A stretch of DNA of 64,000 nucleotides from Symbiodinium sp. CCMP2592 (lineage: Eukaryota; Sar; Dinophyceae; Suessiales; Symbiodiniaceae). The notes under the pieces are model-generated. The model did no database searches and was not told where the DNA came from. It saw only the letters and a program-made list of their open reading frames with translations. This document shows, in pieces, positions 57,695 through 64,000 of the stretch. The position numbers were made by a program, and so were the translations under genes. How positions within the stretch are numbered: the stretch's first letter is position 1; each line of letters begins with the position of its first letter. The stretch lies in assembly GCA_905221615.1 (NCBI GenBank), contig CAJNDT010006156.1, forward strand, positions 310,001 through 374,000. The letters run 5' to 3'.

Positions 57695-59095
57695 CCGCGC
57701 AGATGATGCTGATGAGCTTTCCACCGAGCCAGGGAGGGGGGATGGAAAGCCCTGCTGCTGATGCTGATGATGCTCGCCGAGCTTGTGCAGAGTTTTTTCT
57801 TCATCGGCTTGCCGAGCCTGGAGAATGCAAAGCACCCCGCAGCTGATGCTGATGATGCTCGCCGGGCTTTGTCAGAAGGGAAGCGCCCTGCAGCTGATGC
57901 TCGTGATGCTTGCTCGGCTTTGGCAGAGTGGCTAATCATTGGCTTATCTCGCGAGCCATGGGCTACAGCTTGGGCAACAAACCTCCCCGCGGCTGATGCT
58001 GATGATGCTCGGGGGGCTTTGTCAGAGGGGCAAAGCATCCTGCACCTGATGCTCATGATGCTCGCCCGGCTGGGGTAGAGTAGCTGACCATTGGCTGAGC
58101 AAGGTTCATGCTGCAGCTAATGGTCATGATGTTTGCCCGGCTTGGGCAGAGTGGCTGACCATCGGCTTGGCATTGTTGATGCTGCGCGGGCGGTGACGAG
58201 CATGCAAATCGCATCGCAGCTGATGCTCATGATGCTTTCCTGGCTTGGGCAGAGTGGCTGACCATCGACTTATCAAGGTGAATGCTGCTCTTCGCAGAGC
58301 TTGGGCAGAGAGGGGGATGCAAAAGCATGCCGCAGCTGCTGCTCATGATGCAATGCGCACCACAGCTGATGCCGATGATGCTCACCGGGTTTGGTCAGCG
58401 GGGCAAAGCACCCTGCAGCTGATGCTCATGATGCTTGCCTGCCGTGCGCAGCGTGCTGCCCTTCATGGAGCTTGGGCGATGACGGGATGCAAAGGGCACC
58501 AAAGCTGATGTTGATAATAGCTGATGCTGATGATGCTGGCCGGGTTTTGTCAGAGGGGCAAAGCACCCTGCAGCTGATGCTCATGACGCTTGCCCGCCGT
58601 GCGCAGCGTGGCTGATGACTGGGTTTGCTGCCCTTCATGTAGTGTGGGCAGTGAGGGGATGCAAAGCGCACCAAAGCTGATGCTGATGATGCTCGCCGAG
58701 TTTTGTCAGAGGGGCAAAGCATGCTGCAGCTGATGCTTATGATGCTTGCGCGGCTTAGGCAGCGTGGTGATGCTAGCAGATTTTTGTCAGAGGGGCAAAG
58801 CACCCTGCAGCTGATGCTCATGATGCTTGCCTGCCGTGCGCAGCGTGGCTGACAACTGGGTTACTGCTGCCCTTCATGTAGTGTGGACAGTGAGGGGATG
58901 CACAGCGCACCAAAGCTGATGCTGATGATGCTCGCCTGGTTTTGTCAGAGGGGCAAAGCATGCTGCAACTGATGCTCATGATGCTTGCCCAGCTTGTGTG
59001 GTGATGCTCGCCGTTTTTTGTCAGAGGGGCAAAGCATGCTGCAGCTGATGCTCATGATGCTTGCCCGCCGTGCGCAGCGTGGCTGACAACTGGGT
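57695..59095 (+). repeat. Degenerate codon-phased tandem array
   Basis: Repeats built on GATGCTGATGATGCTCGCC, GGCTTTGTCAGAGGGGCAAA and GCACCCTGCAGCT. The clearest unit is 51 bp (for example 57843-57893), 17 codons, reading ADADDARRALSEGKRPA. Open frame 57761-58078 carries several units; later units collect stops and insertions. From 58456 a larger unit marked by CTGCCCTTCATG recurs at 58456, 58628, 58867 and 59100 (spacing about 172, 239 and 233 bp). It is either a decayed repeat-protein gene or a minisatellite. Confidence 0.85.
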
Positions 59096-59843
59096 TAGTG
59101 CTGCCCTTCACGGAGCTTGGGCAAATCATGGAAGGGCGCCTTGGCTTGGTCAGAGGGGCAAAGGACCAAGCAGTTGATGCTCGCCCTGACTTTGACAGAG
59201 GTGGGGCTTCGAGGAGACCTGGAAAGACATCACAGCTGTTGCTGCCCGGAAGGCAGGCAATGGAGGGGACAAAGCACTCCGCGGCGGAAGCTGATGCCTC
59301 TCACTGAGCTTGCGAAGGGAAATGCAGCAGCAGCAGCAGATGTTCATGATGCTCGCCCACTCGCTTTGCATGATTCTCCTTCATGAAGCTGAGGCAACTT
59401 GCAGATAATGCTGATGATGTTGGTCGGATCTAGAGAGTCACATAAACCCTAAACCCTAAACCAATATCAAGCCGTAGCCGGTGCAGATGATGATGCTTGA
59501 TGGGCTCTGACAGAGGGACGAGGCACTGTCCGATGATACTCGCCAAACTGGCTGATGCGTTTAATGACTTGCCGGAAAAGGGAATCGGATCGTTTCTCTT
59601 GTTTTCAGTATTTTTATTGTTGTTATTCTTATTTGCTGTTCATTTGTTCAGCTTATGCTGCCCTTCATCCAGCTTGTCACCTGCTCGTGCTGCAGCAACT
59701 CCGGAGTTGTTGCAAACCCTTGAATCCAAGGTATGGCTTTGGTGATCCTACATCATATGGTCTTATCGAGCAGGCTCGGATGTCAGTCGCATCATCAGAT
59801 GATCAGCTCCTCCTTCAACTTCTGCCTGGCTGTAGATTTGTCT

Positions 59844-59930
59844 TACCTTTGGTTAGTAGGGAATGGAAGAATGGTAGTAATCGTAGTTATAATTGTACCC
59901 AATTCCTCCATTCCCTACTAACCAAAGGTA
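59844..59930. mobile_element. Hairpin element K (87 bp, TA ends)
   Basis: Left TACCTTTGGTTAGTAGGGAA then TGGAAGAAT; right ATTCCTCCATTCCCTACTAA then CCAAAGGTA. One mismatch in about 29 bp of inverted repeat, which suggests a young insertion. TA at both ends. Confidence 0.8.
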
Positions 59931-60307
59931 AGTTGTGGCAGGTTATCAAAGCCACCCAACTATCTGGCGCGGTTCGCCACGGCGCAGAATGCTTCAACTT
60001 CTTGTTCCCACAGGCGCGCTTCGCACGTGCGGTGTCTCGTTGTGACTCAGGCCGCGTGCGAATCCATCCGGCCGCCAGATGCCATGCTTGTTGATCTGAG
60101 CTATTTCGCCAGTTATTACAGGGTTTTACAGAAAATGGTACCAAAACGATGCCGCACAAAACTTGCAGAAGATAAAGAGACCCAGCTAAACCAACAACCC
60201 CAAGCCTGAACCCCATAACCAAGAGAAGATGACCTAGTATCGCTGCAGACCTTGCCCGGCTTAGTCCGAGAGTGAGTGTCAAAAAAACCAAAAGAACCCC
60301 CGAGATT

Positions 60308-60417
60308 CCTAATTGAGGCCCCTATAGTACCCTTAGAGATTCCCTATAGCAACCCCGATAATCCCCTTTAACGGAACCCTAAAATAGTATACTTAAGTAT
60401 GAAGGCCCCTATATTAC
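60308..60417 (+). mobile_element. Family B-related element, diverged
   Basis: Starts CCTAATTGAGGCCCCTATAG and ends GTATGAAGGCCCCTATATTA. It has two copies of the right-end motif AGGCCCCTATA in the same orientation, so it may be two nested or tandem right ends. Confidence 0.45.
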
Positions 60418-60670
60418 ACCCCGCAGGAGTTGGACTCAGAGTATCTCATCGTTTGGCACGGCTTCAGCGGCAAGCCTTGGGAGCCTCCTTCTCCTACAGA
60501 GAGGGGCCTCAATAGTTGCCGGGGGTAGCGGGGCCCTGGCGTTCCTTTGCGGGCGACTGGAAGGGTCACTGTAAGGGATCTATAAGGGTATATTATTAGG
60601 GCCAAAGGGTTCCACAAAAAGGGTCCTATCAGGGTACCATAAGGAATATTATAGGGGTGTAGTATAGGGC

Positions 60671-60777
60671 TAGGGGCCTTAACAATTACCTGTACTATTT
60701 TGGGGTTCCTTGGTATAATTGTAGTATAATGGGTCCCAAAACCCTATTCTGTTCTAATGATCAGGCCCCCCATATTA
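60671..60777 (+). mobile_element. Family B MITE-like element, best copy
   Basis: Left end TAGGGGCCTTAACAATTACC, then CTATTTTGGGGTTCCTTGGT, GTATAATGGGTCCCAAAACC, and right end TAATGATCAGGCCCCCC followed by ATATTA. Besides the terminal repeat there is an inner pair TTTTGGG/CCCAAAA, giving nested hairpin potential. I use this copy as the family reference. Confidence 0.72.
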
Positions 60778-60960
60778 GGGGTTGGAGGGGCTTTGGGGGA
60801 TTAACGGGCTTTGGTACGTTGGTTTATGCGTTTCCTGGAGGGGCTGCAGCTGTGAAGTTCTTAGGTTCGATGGTTCAGAGTTTGGGATTTATAGTTGAAG
60901 GTTCCACACGTGCAGGTGATGCTAAAAGAGGACTTGCAGGGAATGCTGAAGCTGTTATAA

Positions 60961-61083
60961 GGCACTTCCGGAAGCTTGGTGCAAAAGCATCCGCTTGGGA
61001 CCAAGGAGTACCATGACCAGCAGGGCTTGCTGAAATTCCTGCGGGAGCGTATTGCCGAAGGGCGCTCCAGTTGCACTCGATAG
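60961..61083 (+). CDS. Unrecognised short open segment (40 aa)
   Basis: Contains KHPLGTKEYHDQQGLLKFL then RERIAEGRSS before TAG at 61081. The helix H-x-x-G-L-L-K-F-L recalls ribosomal protein S15 (H-S-R-R-G-L-L-x-L), but the diagnostic residues are not all present and the preceding helix lies in another frame. It sits between two family B repeats. Treated as unidentified. Confidence 0.15.
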   Translation, partial: GTSGSLVQKHPLGTKEYHDQQGLLKFLRERIAEGRSSCTR

Positions 61084-61221
61084 CTACCCCTAAATCGTTC
61101 TCTGTAGACACCCCAGCTCTGGACTCAACGAAGCATGTCCGAGCTTTAGGACTCACGGACAACAGTTCCCACTGTCCAGCGTCCTTAAGCGGTGCCGGGT
61201 GCAATGTCAGCTTGAAGAATA

Positions 61222-61313
61222 TAGTGGCTTCAAAAATTACTGTACTGTCTTGGTGGCTCCTTATTCAAATTCTTACAAACCAACCTTATCTGATTATTGA
61301 GGCCCCTACATTA
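61222..61313 (+). mobile_element. Family B MITE-like element
   Basis: Left TAGTGGCTTCAAAAATTACT, centre CTTGGTGGCTCCTTATTC, right CTGATTATTGAGGCCCCTAC then ATTA. The right half is closest to the reference; the centre is shortened. Confidence 0.62.
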
Positions 61314-61724
61314 GGAAAGGACAAGCAGGCTCTAAGTCAGAGCAACACTGTTTCTGTTTGACTGAAGTGTCCGGACGTTTTTCTGTCGGGCCGAAGAACG
61401 GTGACCAGACTGGAGCGGTACTTCCTTTCAGTGAGCAGTCTGGAATCCGTGCTTGTGCCGTTACTTCAGCAAAGCAGCCTGCAGCAACGTAGACGCCTCA
61501 ACAATAGTTGCCAATACTATTCCTTATTTAGTGCTCTTTGTTGCAACCGTACTGTAAAATGCCGTTCAGATGATAAAGAATCTGACATTATCCAGGTACT
61601 GCTTTCCTCTCAATCCTGTTTGGGCTGTGCGTGATCCTGGTTGGTACGAGGCCGGGGTTCTGAAAGCATCCACGGCAGCGAGACTTCACATTTTACCGGC
61701 ATCAAGAGTCGGAAAACTCTTATG

Positions 61725-61816
61725 CCCAGAGGCTCCATAGTACTTCCTTTTTGGGGTTCATATTTAGAACCCTCTAGACTACTCCCAAAAAGGAACTACT
61801 ACGGAGCCTTTGGGTA
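61725..61816 (+). mobile_element. Family A MITE-like element, copy 5
   Basis: Left arm CCCAGAGGCTCCATAGTAC, right arm GGAACTACTACGGAGCCTTT then GGGTA, centre GTTCATATTTAGAACCC. A few unpaired changes show independent decay. It sits within the family B cluster. Confidence 0.83.
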
Positions 61817-61931
61817 GTCACCGGATGCGCAGGGCCACGTTGCAGGGTTCTGAAAGCTGGCAGCCCCTGCTGCCACCTGCCTGGTAGCATTAGGGTCTCC
61901 TACTATAGAAGCTTAAGGTTCAGGGTAAGTT

Positions 61932-62037
61932 TAGGATTTTAATAACTACCAAATATTATTCCTCAGGGTTCCTTATTATGAGTATACTATAAAGGGACCC
62001 AAAACTCTATTCTAATTTATGAAGCCCCCTACATTAA
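61932..62037 (+). mobile_element. Family B MITE-like element
   Basis: Left TAGGATTTTAATAACTACC, centre CAGGGTTCCTTATTATGAGT, ACTATAAAGGGACCCAAAAC, right TCTAATTTATGAAGCCCCCT then ACATTA. All blocks of the family are present in order. Confidence 0.66.
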
Positions 62038-64000
62038 CTAACACTCCTGCTTTGGCGGATCCTCCTGGGTTCCATGAAGGCGTATCGGACTTGACGGCCA
62101 AAGACCCAAGAATGGAGCCACCACTATCCGACCCCTCACCACAGCCCCAAGATTTGGGTCCGAGAAGCACAGACAGGCACACTTCTTGGCGCTGCAAGTC
62201 AGGCAAAGATTCGCCCAACTCTCCAAGTACATAAAACCGGAACCTAAACCTCGAAACCCTAAACCCTAAACCCCGCAAAACAGCCACCGGTGGCATTCAA
62301 CCAACCCAACTCAGGCACGGAGAAAAGAGGGTTCAACAAAAAAAACGCAAAACAAGAACCCGGAAAGAAATCCCCTTGGAGTCGCTTCTGGAAAGGTTTA
62401 CTCCGAACTTGTGGCCAGCCAGGTGTGGCCGGTTCAGGATTTCGGGGCTTATCGGAGGGACGACGATCAGATTCAGCGAGTATTTCGATGATGCATGAGG
62501 TTTGAGGCTGCTCAGGGGTTTGAAGTTGGGATTTTGGATTGGGTGTGGGTGGGCATCTGTTTCAAGGCAACGATTTGGGAGTCAAGGTCTTGGCCCAAGA
62601 GCCTAAAATAGATGTATCGGTGTGAAAATCGGAATCCACAAAACCGTGCCGCATTCTTAAGAGGCACCTGCCCACTCTTGGGTCGAAGGTGAGACCTCAC
62701 AATAAACCACGGCGAATCTTAACTCCTATATGCCCGGACAAGCTGCACTGTAGAGGCATCTGCTTTCTTGGACATGAAAACCAGTGGCGCCTTTCCACAA
62801 TCAATGGAAACCACATACCGAAGAATGGCCGAAGAATTGCTTCTCTGACGGCTGTATACTTCGAACCATGACGAGGACATGGACTGAACCCAGTGCACAC
62901 GTCGATGATAGTATATAGCCGAAGCGGAATGACTGAATGTTGGTGCTGAAAATTCTGTTGATGATGACGATAGTTGATGGTGATGCTGATGGCGGGAGGC
63001 TGTGATGCTCATACACGTTTGGCTAGCCAGGGTGACAGAAACGATGTCGTCATGATGACACTGATGGCTGCGATGGTGATGCTGATGATGACGATTGCCG
63101 CACATGTGACAAGCGATAGCGATAGCGATGCTGAGGAGACCACGGCCCGTAAGATCTAGAGCTTGTGTCCCCGTGTCGGCATAGCAGAGGACAACGCCAC
63201 GGCGTCTCAGGAATCGAGTCGATGCGCGTGGGTGCTATAGTTTTTTCGCGGATCCTGTCGCCGTTTCTTGTCTACAGTGGAGTTCAGTTTTGTGACATGT
63301 CATTCTGCCATCTTCCCTCACGTTGGACTTGTTCGGCTCTATCTTCGTCTTGCATGTGCATCGTTACTATCCACGCCACACACCAGCAGCCAGAGCATTT
63401 ACTCTACATTCTTGAACCCGATTCCTCACGTCGGGTGTTCTTCAGTTTGCAGGCGGCGCGGAGTACGATGGCATGTTGGTTCCCAGAGGACGCCATGTCA
63501 CGGATTGAGCTGCGCGGCTCAAGCTTGATGTTGGCATGTAGGTTAAGGATTTCGCAGCTTTCAGTCAGTTGGTGATAGATCAGGTATTCCGAACTTGATA
63601 CTGCCACCACGGGAGGGGAGTTTCTCAGAATTGTTCCAGCAGCAGCAAATGACTTTGTTTTCTGAACATCTAACCTGCTATCAAGCTTTCAACCGAACCC
63701 CAACACCCCTTCAAATGCCGCTAACCGAGGTCCATGCACCAAGAGTTTCCAGAGGGGTTCCACTCGATGGAGTCGAGTCAGTCAACCCCGCCTGGCAACA
63801 AAGAAGACGTCGAGCAGGAGCACCCAAAAAGCGCAGGTGTTTTGAATTAATTTCACGATCTATGTTTCAGGTTTTGCGAGTTTCGGGTTTCCTCAAGCAG
63901 TACATGGGCGGCGACTTTAGCCTACAGCTGGCTTCCCTTCAAAGCGGGGCTGGGACAGCTTCTCATCGCAAGAATCAAGAATCCTCACTACACAAAAGCC
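62038..64000. other. No supported gene at the right end
   Basis: Telomere-like tract at 62250-62275. A 136-codon frame at 63165-63575 has no motif. Nothing else recognisable. Confidence 0.4.
62955..63135 (+). repeat. GATGATG-rich segment
   Basis: Loose GATGCTGATGG and GATGATGAC repeats, plus AGCGATAGCGATAGCGATGC near 63115. Related in wording, not clearly in origin, to the array at 57.7 kb. Confidence 0.6.

Noticed and set aside
57695-59095. CRISPR-like array
   Set aside because: Units are not identical, spacers are not of constant length, and the genome is eukaryotic in character.
60961-61083. Ribosomal protein S15
   Set aside because: Only one helix is vaguely similar and diagnostic residues are missing.

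Overview
The window looks like non-genic, repeat-rich nuclear DNA of an alveolate, most likely a dinoflagellate (Symbiodiniaceae-like), with a chromerid as the main alternative. The basis is indirect: plant/alveolate-type telomere words (CCCTAAA/TTTAGGG) scattered in both orientations through almost the whole window, an intronless tandem-AP2 protein, an intact two-ORF LINE whose reverse transcriptase has a FIDD active site, very many microsatellites, and few long open frames. No bacterial operons, rRNA genes, tRNA genes or CRISPR arrays are visible. I could not run a database search, so the organism is an inference.

Only three protein-coding units are well supported. ORF1 (18133-19254) and ORF2 (19303-22596) form an apparently intact non-LTR retrotransposon: a coiled-coil, possibly RRM-like ORF1 protein, followed in the same frame after one TGA by an APE-type endonuclease/reverse transcriptase. 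The gene at 41312-42412 encodes a two-AP2-domain putative DNA-binding protein. A weaker candidate is a run of cyclic-nucleotide-binding-domain (CNBD) fragments at 35.8-37.0 kb, perhaps exons of a spliced gene or a decayed one. A few other open stretches (10.7-11.1, 22.9-23.1, 50.6-50.9, 54.2-54.4 and 61.0 kb) read like protein but match no family I recognise. Genes with many introns and unusual splice sites would not be resolved by eye.

The rest is repeats. (1) At least two families of short terminal-inverted-repeat elements (MITE-like, about 80-175 bp): family A with five copies (13.76, 14.58, 44.42, 49.53, 61.73 kb) and family B with about eleven copies or fragments in both orientations. 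There are also nine or more single hairpin elements of similar size, many starting and ending in TA. Family members cluster strongly at 60.3-62.0 kb. (2) Telomere-like tracts, the largest at 39.79-39.93 kb with a 15-bp alternating unit. One 15-bp telomeric insert at 5.7 kb is flanked by a 20-bp direct repeat. (3) Long trinucleotide and dinucleotide arrays (TAG, ACT, CAG/CAA, GAT, TA, CA, CT, GA) and a 32-G run. (4) A 1.5-kb degenerate tandem array at 57.7-59.1 kb whose 51-bp unit is a whole number of codons.

Layout: 0-10 kb telomere words and MITE relics; 10-17 kb trinucleotide arrays, family A copies 1-2 and a family B copy; 18-22.6 kb LINE; 23-35 kb mostly featureless with microsatellites and hairpin elements; 35.8-37 kb CNBD fragments; 37.6-38.1 kb AT-rich repeats; 39.5-40 kb telomere array; 41.3-42.4 kb AP2 gene; 42.7-57 kb microsatellites and MITEs; 57.7-59.1 kb coding-phase minisatellite; 59.8-62 kb MITE cluster; the remainder is unassigned.
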